Part shown: positions 39,895 to 51,935 of the stretch, one piece after another | Numbering within the stretch: the stretch's first letter is position 1 | Layout: each line of letters starts with the position of its first letter | From: Ophiobolus disseminans | Taxonomy: Eukaryota; Ascomycota; Dothideomycetes; Pleosporales; Phaeosphaeriaceae | Length of the DNA: 64,000 nt | Assembly (NCBI GenBank): GCA_010093685.1 | Contig: MU006234.1 | Coordinates: 673,668-737,667, forward strand | Direction: 5' to 3' | The notes under the pieces: generated by a model | The model's input: the letters and a program-made list of their open reading frames with translations, nothing else | Database searches by the model: none | What the model was told of the DNA's origin: nothing | Position numbers and translations under genes: made by a program

Positions 39895-41829
39895 ATGGCG
39901 GACGGTCTCATCGTTCCCACCACCGCTCAGTCAGAGACAGATGCTCAGCATCGGCTGAGGGGCCCAATCCACGCACAACGACATGTCCGTGTCATATGCA
40001 TCGGAGCTGGCGCGTCTGGCCTCTTGATGGCATACAAATTGCAGAAACACTTTTCAAACTACAGCCTCCAAGTGTATGAGAAAAACTCGCAAGTCTCAGG
40101 AACGTGGTTCGAGAACCGATATCCGGGGTAAGTGGTTTAAGGTGCTGACAGCAGCGGTGGCGCTTGTCAACCGCAGCCGAGCCATTTCCTGTACCGCCTG
40201 ACAGCAAAGCGACTAACATTCTCTTCCAGATGCGCGTGCGACGTGCCTTCTCATAACTATACTTGGTCGTTCGAACCTAAACTAGACTGGTCAGCGGTGT
40301 ATGCCAGCTCCAAGGAGATTTTCGCATATTTCAATGACTTCGCGCGGAAATATGGGCTGCACAAGTACGTCAAGACGCGGCACCAGGTCGCCGGTGCCAC
40401 ATGGAACAAGGCGAAAGGCGGATACGATGTGCAAATACAGGACCTTGAGAGTGGTCAAGTTGTCAATGACCATTGCGATATTCTGGTCAATGCGGGAGGC
40501 ATCCTGAACAACTGGCAATGGCCTGCTATTCCGGGGCTCGACAAGTACAAAGGCAAGCTTTTGCACACTGCGAACTGGGATGACAGCATCAACCTGACAG
40601 GTCGTAATGTTGGCCTAATTGGCAACGGGTAAGCCCATCATCCTCTTTGGGTTGAACGTATGCTTACTCCAGGTAGATCCTCCGGCATCCAGGTCCTCCC
40701 CACCATTCAGCCCCATGTGGCAAAAGTAACAACCTTCATTCGCGAGCCCACATGGGTCTCTCCTGTGCAAGGTCTTGAACAGCACGTCTTCTCAGAGCAT
40801 GAAAAGTACGAATTCGCCACCAAGCCCGGCGTACTCACAGATTACCGCCGCAACGTCGAACGCGGTCTCAATGGCCAGTTCGGCATCTTTTTGAAAGAAA
40901 GCAATATCAATTCCGAAACCGAGGCATATTTCCGACAGCAAATGACAGACAAGCTCAAGAACCCTTATCTCGAGGACCGCCTCATTCCAAACTGGCATGT
41001 GGGGTGTCGCAGACTGACGCCGGGTGTTGGATATCTTGAATCTCTCGGGAAGCCCAACGTCGAGACCGTATATGGTGAAATCAATGCGATCACCGAAAAG
41101 GGCTGCCTATGCGACAATGGCACCGAATACCCCGTGGACGTCCTAATCTGCGCCACAGGCTTCAACACCTCGTTCAAGCCTCGCTTCCCCGTCGTCAATG
41201 CCTCAGGGGAGAACCTCCAAGATGTCTGGGGCAAAGAGCCACGCTCCTACTTCGGCCTTGCCGCCGCCGACTTCCCCAACTACCTCATCTTCCTGGGCCC
41301 CAACTGCCCGATTGGCAACGGTCCTGTGCTGAGCGCAATCGAGTGTCAAGCAGATTACATGTGCAAGCTCATCGACCGCTTCCAGACGCACAACATCAGC
41401 ACATTCGCGCCGAAAAAGGAGGCCGTAGACGACTTCCTCGCCTTCAAAGACGCGTACATGAAGAACACTGTCTGGCACGACCCCTGCCGCTCGTGGTACA
41501 AATCGCTCGGTCCCGACGGCCCCGTCACCGCGCTATGGCCCGGGTCCACGCTGCACTACATTGAAGCGCTCATGGAGCTGCGGCTCGAGGACTGGGACGT
41601 CAAGTACCAGGGCAACAGGTTCAATTGGCTCGGAAACGGGTACAGTCAGACGGAGATTGATAACACTGCCGACTGGGCTTTCTATATCAGGGATGGGGAC
41701 GATGATGAGCCGATTAGTCGGTTGAGGAAGTTGCAGTTGCTGAATAAGAGTGGGACGATTGCGCCAACTGCGGGTGTGAGTTTTACAGGGAGGAAGGTTG
41801 ATGAGGGGGCGGCGGGGGCGAAGTTGTAG
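39895..41829 (+). CDS. Baeyer-Villiger-type flavin monooxygenase
   Basis: Three exons, 39895-40127, 40230-40628 and 40677-41829, with introns of 102 and 48 nt, give 594 residues, typical of fungal BVMO-like proteins. Features: FAD-binding GAGASG (37-42) after HVRVICI; ENRYPGCACDVPSHNYTWSFEP across the first intron; the BVMO-fingerprint block YKGKLLHTANW; the NADPH-binding GLIGNGSSGIQ across the second intron; and ICATGFNTSF near the C-terminal third. It should insert oxygen next to a ketone or oxidise another soft nucleophile with NADPH and O2. The fingerprint carries Tyr at the first aromatic position, not the usual Phe. Substrate unknown. Confidence 0.88.
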
Positions 41830-42259
41830 ATTGCAGGGTGGTGTTAGCAAGGGGAAGTAGGTTTTTTTTCAAGCGTGCAGTTTAGTTAGTCTTCTGGTGT
41901 TTCTTCATAGGCATAACATACTGCAATTGACAGAGTCACAAGAACGGGACATTGCCACTATGTACCGAGCGTCTGCTCACGCGTCATGCCCTGGTATGCT
42001 TTAGTTCAATAGTCTAGGGAACATCTCTTTGTTTTTTCATGTCACTCCTCGCCCTGTACAAATACAGTAGATCCACAATTTCGCAACGGATGTCCAACGC
42101 CGCCTGGTGTACCGCCGCCTACTACTCGTCCCTTACGATGCAACCAAGAGCGTTTCTATCCAGTAGTGGTGCTTACTGGATTTCGACCAGTGTGTTCGAG
42201 TCCACAAACTCGATTCCCGCGAGGTCCTGTCTATGCTGCGCAAGAGTATAGATAGAGCA

Positions 42260-42403
42260 CTCTCAGTAAGTCGCGAAAGCCAGAAATAAGATACACTATC
42301 CTGAATATCTACAGAGATGTTTTAGAATTGACAACACGTTTTATATACGTCGACGTATTTGTCGATCTCAGCTTTCGTTCCGACTTTCACGACTTACTGA
42401 GAG
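42260..42403 (+). mobile_element. MITE, copy 2 (144 bp)
   Basis: Starts CTCTCAGTAAGTCGCGAAAGCC and ends with the near-perfect inverted repeat CGACTTACTGAGAG. The interior has no frame. It matches copy 1 (36669-36813) in the reverse orientation. Its ends are better preserved than copy 1, so it better shows the family consensus. No target duplication could be called safely. Confidence 0.85.
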
Positions 42404-43088
42404 GAGCCCTTTTTATCATCCACGGTATAGGGGAAGTAGAGTACAAGCTGATGGTCAAATATGCCACTCTTGAATCTGACAACGTTCTGGATCCTTAGTT
42501 CGTTGACCATATGCTGGATAGAGGCATAGGAAGTGTACTTGAAGAACCATTAGCAACGCCTTGTTGCATCTGCGTAGTCGACGATTCCAATATGCTTTGG
42601 AATAATACCAACGCCGCTTACTGTCCTGCGAATGTCTCTGCATCGAGGACCCAAAAATGTCGAGAGTCGTAGGTGGTGATCCTATTCAGGGTATCTGTGA
42701 CCCTTTGCAGATGGGTTGGCTTTACTGGCAGATGCCACTGGATAGGTCCTAGCTGCACTGAGATGGCGGCAGTCGTTAGCTGGTTGTTGATGTGCAGGAC
42801 CCTGAGGCGGTCAAAGTGCATCTGACAGATGTCCATGTTCTGTAGCCTTGATTGTGTACACTCATAGCATAGTTAGCATACTAGCGTGTTGTCGACTATC
42901 TCTTCCCAGTTTCTCAGCGATGTGCGGCGGGTCTGCTGGTAGAATCTTGTCGAATGCCTCGAGGCTCACGAGCTTAAATGGGGTTGATGGTTCTCTGATC
43001 TTCTACTTGATCTCGCATCGTAGCCACATGACCTTGTCAATGAGGAGCTTCGTCTTGGTGAAGCGGTGGAGGCCTTACACTTCCGAGA

Positions 43089-44140
43089 TCAAGCCGTCGC
43101 TGAAATGATCTTCAGAGTGACCAAACATGGGGATATGACTCGAGTATCATTCCGAATCCTTGGGGTGAGGTAAACTTCTGTTGTTAGCACGCCCGGTTGG
43201 AAAGTACCTAGAGCTTCGTCGATCCTGTAGGGGTCGTCTGCCTTTCTTTGATTTGCGGCCTTGAGCGGGTTGAAAGCAGCATGATCGAGTCTATGACTTG
43301 CATGAGCGGGAAGCTTTCGAAACGCTCTCGGAGCTTGGGGTTGGTATTCTGGTTCCATGGGTATGCGTCCAGGTGCATGTCGTCCAAAGTCCGCATTGGA
43401 TATGAGAAGACGGCCGCGGGTGCCGCATATGTTTAGCGCAAGTGGAGTATCGTGTCTGTGCCGTCTGAGAACCGTAGCCACAGGGCATAGTGGGCTGGAC
43501 ATCTTGATGTGTCGGCTGAGTGCGTTTGGCTGACCTTCTTGCTTGAAATCCCAGTGTTGACGCTGAATGTGGCGGGAGAATTGCCATCAAGTGAGGAAAA
43601 TGCGCCGTGGATGTTGAATGTGATCGGAAGGCAGACAGTGACCTGGTTCAGTGGAGCTAGAATTTTCCATGCGAGGAGAGGCCCGGCACTTACTTCGGGG
43701 TGTGCTTGGAGAATCTCACGAGCGATCAAGGCATTGCCTGCTTTGCGAGCTTCCTGCATGTCCCTCACCTCAATCACCCGCGACTTGTAACTGGTTGTAT
43801 TCTTTGCGTCGTAGCAGCCGTACGCGAGTCCCTCAGATGTGTCCCCAAGTAGCCCTGAGATCCTCACTGACATGTTGAGGATTGAGTCTGTCCCTGCGAC
43901 GACGGCCTACTTTTCGTATGCCCTCCTTCGGAGCCAGTCGCCAAACTCCTTGCTGATGTTGACAGTCTTCGGCTTTGCGACGTCGGGGATCTTCGCATGG
44001 TGAATCATATATCCATCAAAGCCAGCTTCTTTGTACATGGTGGACATGTTATCCTTGAACGATGCGTCGCCGTAGAAGCCTCGTGCGTCGGCGCCGCCGG
44101 GGATTGGCCACTTGTAGTGAGTCCGAAACACAGTCAACAC
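43089..44140 (-). pseudogene. Degenerate unknown gene with in-frame stops
   Basis: One minus-strand frame reads from 44140 (THYKWPIPGG...ISKEFGDWLRRRAYEK) through a TAG at 43907, on through SDTSEGLAYG-like and NVRVNAM-free sequence to LRFSDGTDTILHLR, past a TAA at 43433 and on to TTPTGSTKL near 43208; the frame then shifts for EVYLTPRIRNDTRVISP. Both stops fit C-to-T changes in CAG or CAA. A further fragment with DSRHFWVLDAETFAG lies near 42618-42836. I do not recognise the family. The continuous frame over ~900 nt shows it was once protein-coding; it has probably decayed by RIP-like mutation. Confidence 0.55.
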
Positions 44141-44604
44141 GTTGTTTTATTTCCATGATACCAGCATGTGCCATTTGCACGGGCTATGCAACTTGTTGTT
44201 GCACAGCTCTAGGAAACCATTGAGCTTGCGGATGGTGGGGTCAAGGTATGCAGACTCGTCAATATGCTCTTGACTGTGTTCCGTAACGTGATTGGGTGTG
44301 TAGGCGGGATTGTATGTTCGGTGTGGGTGGAGGCGAGGTGTTGGTGTTGTGAGGAGGTGCCGTAAGAGGGCGAGAATCTCGTACTAAGTAGGTAGCGCGG
44401 ACAGGTGGCCTGAGAGGCGATGTCGTGAGGACACAAGCTGATAGGAAACTGAAGAGGTTGATATCTTTAAGCGGAGGGCAGTGAGAGGGTGGTTATAGAG
44501 GTAGACTGGCTGGGGTGCAAGTGAGGTCACTTGGTTGGCGTCGGCAAGCAGTTGAGGCGGCGACATGAGAGGCTTCCGTCTTGTACTTCATGAGGCGGTA
44601 ATAT

Positions 44605-45400
44605 CTAAGTATGATTGATGGTGTAATGTAGCGACATATGCTCGGTCCACTTGTCGTCGTCGAAGTACAGCTCAAGGCATTCCTCACATTCCCATAGTCG
44701 AAAGTTGAGATCAACCTCTGGTCCTCCGAAAGACGCGGATGTTCTCTTCGTCGGTCGAGTACTCTCGTCTAGCTCTCCGTAACAATAAAAGGCGTAGCTG
44801 AAGATTAGCATCATGATGCGCACACCGGGGACCCACGTTCCATGTTAGTGAGGTACCTATCCCTGACATCGAGGGCCTGCGGGATTCGCGTGTCTATACT
44901 TCATATGGGTTGAGTCCTTTTGTCATGTCGAAGTCCGCTGCTAGATTTCTTGCCTCATCAAGGCTGACAGATCGATTCCTGAACAGGGCAAGCAGTTGGA
45001 GGTCGAAAGACTGGAGCGAATTGGGGTCTTTTCCCGCTAGTGAGTAATGCTCTTGGTCGTTCATTCTCTTCGTGTAGGCGTTGATCGGAATATTGTAGAG
45101 AAATACCATCAAGCAAAGTAGGTCGACCCTGGTGCAATCTTGCAACTCGATTCGGAAGTAGTTGTCTTCTTGGTCTGGCTCAGCAAATGTGAAGTAGCAT
45201 CGATCTGCACTGACTGGCTTCTCCCTGCAGGTACAGAACTGTAATCGAAATAATTCATTCCTCCTATGCGCTTCACCGATGGATGAAACTACAGCAGCAT
45301 ACTCGAAGAAGCTCCTGTCATGGTCTTCGATGTTGAACTTGCGCGCATATCAGAGTGCAATATGTCTGAGGGTGTACAAGCTCACGTGCTACAGGGTTCT
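44605..45400 (-). pseudogene. Degenerate gene with a C2H2 zinc-finger remnant
   Basis: A long minus-strand frame ends ...MTKGLNPYEV near 44894 and is interrupted upstream by TGA at 45350-45352 and a further TAG near 45394, again explicable as C-to-T changes. The recognisable downstream piece (44823-44605) contains one C2H2-type finger pattern, ECEECLELYFDDDKWTEHMSLH. Between the two lies an intron-like stretch with a CTCACTAAC branch-like site. The family is unknown. The piece may belong with the pseudogene at 43089-44140, since both are minus strand and close, but I cannot join them. Confidence 0.5.
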
Positions 45401-47116
45401 GTTCTTTGACATGAACAAATAAGAGGCCTATTTTGGGCGCGCTCATGATATGGAGGAGCTCGTACTTGGTGATGCACAACCAGGTGCAGGTGCCTTAAAC
45501 TTACTTAGGCAGAATCCTAACAGGAACCCTGTATAACCTCACAGTACTAATGAAGAGTTAGTCTTTTCCAATGCGATTACGAAGGTAGACAGGCCTCTAT
45601 ACAATATACAATAAATAATATATAGTCGTACGTTGACCACTAGGCCTGGGGTGGATTTAGTCGCGGGCGGTGAAAAGGTAAATTGTTTGTTCTGATTCAA
45701 ACGTGTTGTGGTTGACGGGACAATTGCGTACCGGTATAGCCACTCCGACGCTCAGGTGCACCCAAGGCTTTGACACACCGGGATCACGACGCACTTTAGC
45801 AACTTTTTTCTCGCTCATGGAAAGCCTACTGTACTACAGCTCTAGCATTGTCAACACCTAGGTTTGGGTGGTGGGTATCGTTTTCGTAGCCGAGGTCGTA
45901 TGAGGGTGGTGCGGCGCTGTTCACGATGCAGGTGTGCTCAGATCGTTGAGCCACACCACTACCAGTAATGGCCTCGTTCTGCACAACAATCAATCACTCG
46001 CCACTGATGCATGAGAGAACAGTCCGAATGGTGGGTTTGCAAGAGCAGTGTCCCAGGCGCTAGCGAAGAGTTGATCGCAGGAAAGCGTGCAGGCGCCACT
46101 CACGACCATCGACCCGTTGCGCGATAACGATTTCGTGGCCACCTGGGCAGCATCTAGCATCAACTACACATTACCCTTGGCGTTCCAGTCATTCAGGCTC
46201 GAAAATAGATGAAGCATCGTGCTGTCCCGAATAGCTCGAAACATGAGGCTCGAAGCCTACGAGTTGAAAGCCCCTGGTTAAAGTCGTGCGGTTCGGCTCT
46301 CCACTTCGCGGCGCCCCTCGAAACATCCGATCCACCACTCCGACTCTGCGTCGAACACGCCCAACACAGACCAATTACTTTGCACTGGTATCTGGAGACC
46401 CGCGCGGGACATGCATGTGGTGATCATGTCAGCATTGATGTGCATGATCGGCGGTACTTCTTACTTGTGTCGCGATGATGAAGTCAAGAGCTGGATTGGG
46501 TACGCGGCAGCGGTGAACGCATTCGCCCTATGAAGCAGCAAGGCAATGCCCATGACCTGGATGTAGACATGGCCCAAGAACAAGCTGCTTCAGCAGTGAA
46601 GAATCGCGATATTTTTGGCACGCTAAACAACGATAGAGTGTTGAAGCGTGGAAGAACAGCTCGAAATTGACTCGTAACTCGGCTAATGACGATCGGATGC
46701 TTCACCTATCGCAACAGTACCGACTTTCAGGGTCCAGTACGCAGCGCGCACGGTCTCCTTCCACGTTCTTGTGTTTCGCCGGCTGCTATTTACGATGGCG
46801 TTTTGATGGATGATCGTCGGTGTAGTACCAAACAGAATCCACGGGCGTGGTTTGGGCTGGGGTAGCTGCAGTAGCATGGGTGTTAGAAGTCATGTCTTGA
46901 CGTTTGGGCAACTGCTTTAGGATGCGGATTACGGTTCAAGATCTAAAGGAGAAGGGCAAGGGAGCAGGTATATAAGATAGATGGCCGTTGGGGTTCAGCA
47001 TCAGCATCAGCATCACTCAACAGCATCTTACCACTGCAGCAACCAACCAACCTCAACGGCTCACTACCACTATCTCATCGCCCTCAATTCTCAAACCACT
47101 ATTCAACCAAATCAAC
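45401..47116. other. Gene-poor region, no gene seen
   Basis: About 1.7 kb, AT-rich near 45500-45640 (a run with TACAATAAATAATATATAG), with only short frames lacking domains. It follows the pseudogene block and may be decayed repeat DNA. The last 100 bp precede a small gene and contain its likely CA-rich 5' leader with CAACAACC. Confidence 0.45.
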
Positions 47117-47599
47117 ATGCCTACTTCCCACATCTCCACTTCCATCAACGGCGTCGATGCTGGCATCGTCATCGCAGCCCTCCATAACCACGAATTGATG
47201 ATCAAGACCCTGTGCCCGGCGCTCATCAGCTACAACTTCGAGGCTGGGGATAAGAACACCCAGGCAACATACTCAATCACCGACCGCAAGCCCATTGGGC
47301 AGGTATGTCTCCTCCTCACCCCCCTACCGTCTCCATCTCAACCCACAATGCTAATACCTTTCGAGACCACATACAAGCTCACCCTCACCAACGTCTCAGA
47401 CGGCGTCGACTCCCTCGTCAACGCTAAGCCGCCTGTTGGCGTCCTCACCATCTCTGGAAAGTGGCGCGTTACTGGTGGCCAGCTTGTTGAGGAAGTTGAG
47501 ATTGATGCGAACTTTATGATGAAGAAGGTTGCGAAGACCAATGTCGAGAAGACGCACCCGGAGCAGCACGTTAAACTGCTTGAGGCTGCCAGGGGTTAG
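47117..47599 (+). CDS. Small fungal protein, SRPBCC-like (DUF7053-type)
   Basis: Two exons, 47117-47302 and 47366-47599, with a 63-nt intron (GTATGT...TTCGAG), give 139 residues. The start Met (MPTSHISTSING) follows a long leader that reads open but looks untranslated. The sequence suggests a compact alpha/beta fold: HNHELMIKTLCPALISYNF, YKLTLTNVSDGVDSLVNAKPPVGV, GKWRVTGGQLVEEVEIDANFMMKK. Such short ascomycete proteins are assigned to DUF7053, thought to resemble the SRPBCC/START fold that holds a hydrophobic ligand; this assignment is from memory and moderate. No signal peptide. The Zn2Cys6 regulator gene ends 256 bp downstream. Confidence 0.62.
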   Translation: MPTSHISTSINGVDAGIVIAALHNHELMIKTLCPALISYNFEAGDKNTQATYSITDRKPIGQVCLLLTPLPSPSQPTMLIPFETTYKLTLTNVSDGVDSLVNAKPPVGVLTISGKWRVTGGQLVEEVEIDANFMMKKVAKTNVEKTHPEQHVKLLEAARG

Positions 47600-47855
47600 A
47601 TGGACAGCTGATAGAGGGAGGTGGGAGATGGTGAAGCTTGAGAGGACACGGTGGTACGAGGCGGAAATGCATTGTCGGAGCACTTGTTTTGTTTGTGGGA
47701 GCATTTGATTAAGCAAGCATGTACGCATCTCCAGGAGTTCGGCTTTGAATCGAGAGCACCATCCAAACCGATGCAATTGTTAAAATTGTCTCATTAAGCG
47801 AACGCTTGCCGCCAACGCCGTGATGTTTTGTGAACGCCAACAACCCAGGTACCAA

Positions 47856-50779
47856 TCAAACTCCGAACTTATCGCTGTTGCCAAACCCTATCCCAGCAGT
47901 GAACGGATTTTGCGGCGGGAACCCATCAAGATCACTGCTCGCACCCATACCCCCACTCCAATCCTTGCCCAGCCAATCGCCTCCCTCTCCCATATTCATG
48001 AAATCCAGATTCGTGCCCTCGACGCCCGCCATGTCTGCATCGAACGCGCCCATCTCAGGGAAATGCACATTCGCAAGTTGGCTGATCGAGTCGTTTGCGT
48101 CAAACTCCGCTCCCATCCATGTCCCGCTGTTTCGATTGTGTGGAGGTGATATGGTAGTGGAAGGTGTCGAAAGTGCGTGGGACAGCTCAGGTGCTTCAGA
48201 CAGGCCAGGCCAAGTACTGATTTCGGAGCGCGGGGTGACCAAGATATATCCATCCACACGATCTGGATCGTCGAATCTCGGAGGTGGTGGAGGCTTGATG
48301 CTCAGTCCATGCTGGTCAATCGGCATACTCATTGTCGTACTCATACTACTTGTGCGCGATTTCCGCAGACTCGCACCTGTACCTGCTCTAGGACGGCTAG
48401 TCTGGCGCTTCTTCCAGACCTGGCTCATGTTCTCGGACTCGTCCATGTCGATTGTGGAGCCGCGACGAGCAGGCACAACAGCGGATTTGGGCTTGTAAAG
48501 CTTGAATTGGTTGGGCTCGGGACCACCACGGAGTTCTACCATGACAGCACGCAGGACGACGGACATGCGTTCTGCAGGCTGGTAGGTGTGCGCCATATCG
48601 GAGAGGGCAGCGGATAGACATTCCAGGTATTGCATGTTGTTATTTCGGTCATTGGCATCCTTGATGAATGCAAGGGCCGCGACTAGAGCAGTTGCTGCCG
48701 TACCCTAGATGATGTCAGATTGTGTGTAGGCTGGAGGGATGCGCTATGTTTTGAGAAGTCATAGTAGTGGAGTGTGGAAAATCTATTGGAGATGTGGAGT
48801 AACGTACCGCATGCTGCATCCCCGTAACGAAGATTTGCTTGGTATCAAACCGCTGTCGATGCTGCCAATATATCCTCGCAACACGAATAGCATGCTTGGT
48901 GCACACGGTTCGGCTTAATGCCGAGAAGTGATCATCAGGACCATTCGACTGCTCTCCGTTCGCACTTTGATCCTCGTACAATGCAAAGGGCCTGTGGAGC
49001 AAAATCAAGCTAGCGTGGTACTGCTGATGCAGCAAGAAGAAGGAGAACGGCGCGGATGCAATGTTGTTCGGTGTCCATCGCAACTGTTCAGGCAATCGAG
49101 CGTACCAACTGCTGAACTCGCGATCAAGAGCTGCCATGCGCATATACTGATTGCGATCGATTGCGGAGTCAGGATTCTTGGAATGGGGATCCATGTTTTC
49201 AGTGATCTTTCCGGCGAGCTCCATGAGATCAATGAGGGCTTCATAAATCATGGTTTCCATGCTCTTCTCTGGACCTGCTGGCCGACATGCCCCCAGGCGC
49301 TCGAATTGCTTCGAGAGATGATAGATTTCCAGGTCAGAGGACTTCATACTGGTGGGGCGACCAAGGAAGAGTGCCCAGTATCTGTAATGGTAAGTGAGGG
49401 ATCATTGTTAGGGTGTTAGAGATATGCGTACTTGTCGTAGATTACGCACGCCCACAAGGTCATCTGCCGGATCTCCACTTCACGCTGTGGTAGTCCCGAA
49501 AGTCGCGTATCGAGATGGAGTCTAACAAAAGTTAGTCATGATACTTCGGTTACCTGAAAAGCCAACTTACCCAATGTCAAAAGCCAGCCTGACAGCCATG
49601 CCTCCATAAAGCCAACCCAGGTTGTCGCGTCCAACACCACACTCAAGATCGCCCAGTAGCAAGAGTGCAACAACCGATGGAATGCCTCCAGGCCGTTCAA
49701 GCTCATGATCAAGCATATACTTTGCTTCGCGATGGAGTGTACTCTCCATCTGCGGTAGCGCAATCCTCTTGATATCCGCACGATCTTTGTCCGCAAATTT
49801 GAAGCCCATAGCAAGGACGCAAACGTGCAGGAAGCCCGAGTAAAACTGGGTTCGTCCCATTTCGCGATCTTCGTTGAATGCGTCTTGATGCAAAACATGG
49901 ATAACAGGATTGTAGCATTGCCAGAACAGCTCCATCAAATAGTCGTATGTCTCCAACGGTACAGAGCGGATGATCTTATCTGCGCGCCGAGCTTGTTCGG
50001 ACTGCTCGTGTGCTGAATCAATGGGGTTTCCAAACTCTGAGTGGACATGGCAGTTTGTTGTTGGGCCAAAGTACCGCAAGCGGCCGCTGAGTTGGTCAAA
50101 GCTGAGATGACCTCGTGTAGAGAGCAGTCTATTGACCATCCCGTCTTTCTTTGGCGGCGGAAGCATAGATGGCGAGCCTGCGCTGTCCGCTGGGCTTTCA
50201 TTTTGCTCTAGCTGATCAAACTCCGGATACTGATAATCATCTTGAGGAGAAGGCTGACTGCCTGGACTTGATTGTTCGTGTTGTTGTGCAGCTCGTGGCT
50301 CCGTGACCTTGCGTGATGGTGATTCCTCTTCATTTTGTTGGCTTCCATGGCGCGTTTTGGGTGGGTGGTTCGCTGGTGGTGGCTCTTCGCCTTTCTCCTT
50401 CAACATCGTCTCCAGTAGCGCGACTCGTTCTGTGAGGGAGCACATGTATGCTCTTGAGATAGGCCTATGATAGTTTTAGCAGCGCACACAGCTTCAGGTC
50501 TTGGAACCACTACCTTCGTCGCTCATCGTCATTCTTGATAACACACTCTACGCCTGATCGCCTGCACTGTGTACATTCGGTATCTCCGGGTGGTACAACA
50601 CATCGAATCCGGCGATCCCGACATGAGGCGCATGCGACTGATGCTCTATGCCGCGGTTTGGAGGACTTTTCCTTTGTGGAGCCTTTCTCCGGATTACTCT
50701 GGTCTTGCTTGCCATCCGAGGCCAGCTCTTTCTGTAGATTTTTCGTGTTCGGCATGGCTTGTATAGAGTCGGTGGCCAT
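47856..50779 (-). CDS. Zn2Cys6 fungal transcription factor
   Basis: Five exons, 50779-50514, 50464-49571, 49521-49432, 49381-48808 and 48704-47856, with introns of 49, 49, 50 and 103 nt, give 890 residues. The zinc cluster has its six Cys at 50, 53, 60, 69, 72 and 79 (ACASCRDRRIRC...ECTQCRRSGVEC), followed by a short coiled coil (LTERVALLETMLKEKG). The middle holds the Fungal_trans domain (FWQCYNPVIHVLHQDAF, LGDLECGVGRDNLGWLYGGMAVRLAFDIGLHLD, YWALFLGRPTSM). The C-terminus is disordered with acidic and Asn/Gly-rich stretches. The pattern resembles the cutinase/pathway regulators of the CTF1 group, but I assign no name. Its nearness to the cluster at 51.9-62.9 kb makes it a candidate regulator. 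Confidence 0.9.
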
Positions 50780-51935
50780 TGCTCTCGTTGCTTAGGCTCA
50801 AGATTCGCAAAAATGCCAATGACGACAACGTGGACTGAAGTGTTACACGGCACTCAAGATGAAGCACAAAGACTGCGGGGAACAGGGCTCAGCAGCAAAA
50901 AGAGGCAGTCGTATGCCTAAATCTCAGGGTTCGCATAGCACACAACCTAGTCGCGCCCGCTCTAGCTCTGTTTCTCGGGGGCCTCCAGAGTCACTAGTCA
51001 CTAGCCGTTGGCAAGAGTGGGCGCATACTCGTGGAGGTGGGGCCCCGCAATCTCATGGTTCTTGGAACGCTTGAAGGCCCAAAGACACGGCTCGGATGGC
51101 TCGTTTCGATGCCGCGAAAACATCCAGGAGAGGCCTTCTCGGTGTCTTTGCCGACGGAGGAAGCACCGAAGGTTTTGATTTGTGTGCCGTTGGACCGTTA
51201 TTGGCAGGCTTCGCGAAGGCTTGGAGAAGTACGAGGCCTGAACAGCGACACCTCAAAGGCCCTGAGCCGAAACTGACGTCGCTGTGCAACTGGGGATACC
51301 TGGTTGGCTATGCTATGAATGGCTTCGCTTCGAAGACAAGGTCACCAGGGTGGTGCGGAGAGGTCACAGGGAGTTCGGCTTAGGAATCTGGGGCATTCCG
51401 GAAGGGCCGCGATCCCCAATAAGGAGATGGCAGGGGCTGTGGCGTCGTCCATGCCACAGACTGGGGTGCATGCTGATTCAAGTAGGGCGGAAAGAAACGT
51501 TAGGTCTGTCGAAGATGACTCGGGTTCGAGAGGGGTTGAGGAGACGTAATTGGCTGCAGTCGGAGTGTCGGAGCCGCGGCAGAGGCTAGGAACGACGACG
51601 CCTTTGCTTCATGCAAGCCATCGCAGACATGCATCCTTCAAGCTGCGCAACAAGCGAGCGTTCCAAAACTCGGCAGCAACAAGGAAGCCTGAATGTTCTC
51701 AACCCAACTTGTCGGGATGAACAAGCTTCACCAATGTGCCGGAAGCTTCAATCTGTACTTTGAATAAGTGTCACACAAAACGAACAAAGAAAGATCCCAG
51801 ATGATTCGTAACTACATACGCAAACAAGACACTAAGCTTGAAGGAAAGGGGCCTAGGACCCGCACTGGGCCGCCATGCCTGCCACACGCACATCAACCAC
51901 TCAATCCAGCCGTCCAAATCTCCACACTGTACCAA
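50780..51935. other. Intergenic, no gene seen
   Basis: About 1.15 kb, locally GC-rich (51000-51600), between the regulator start and the BVMO 3' end. Plus-strand frames of up to 101 codons (51284-51589) are Gly/Arg/Trp-rich with no domain. It must hold the regulator promoter. Confidence 0.45.

Noticed and set aside
51284..51589. GC-rich plus-strand frame upstream of the regulator
   Set aside because: No domain. The length is expected by chance in a GC-rich stretch.
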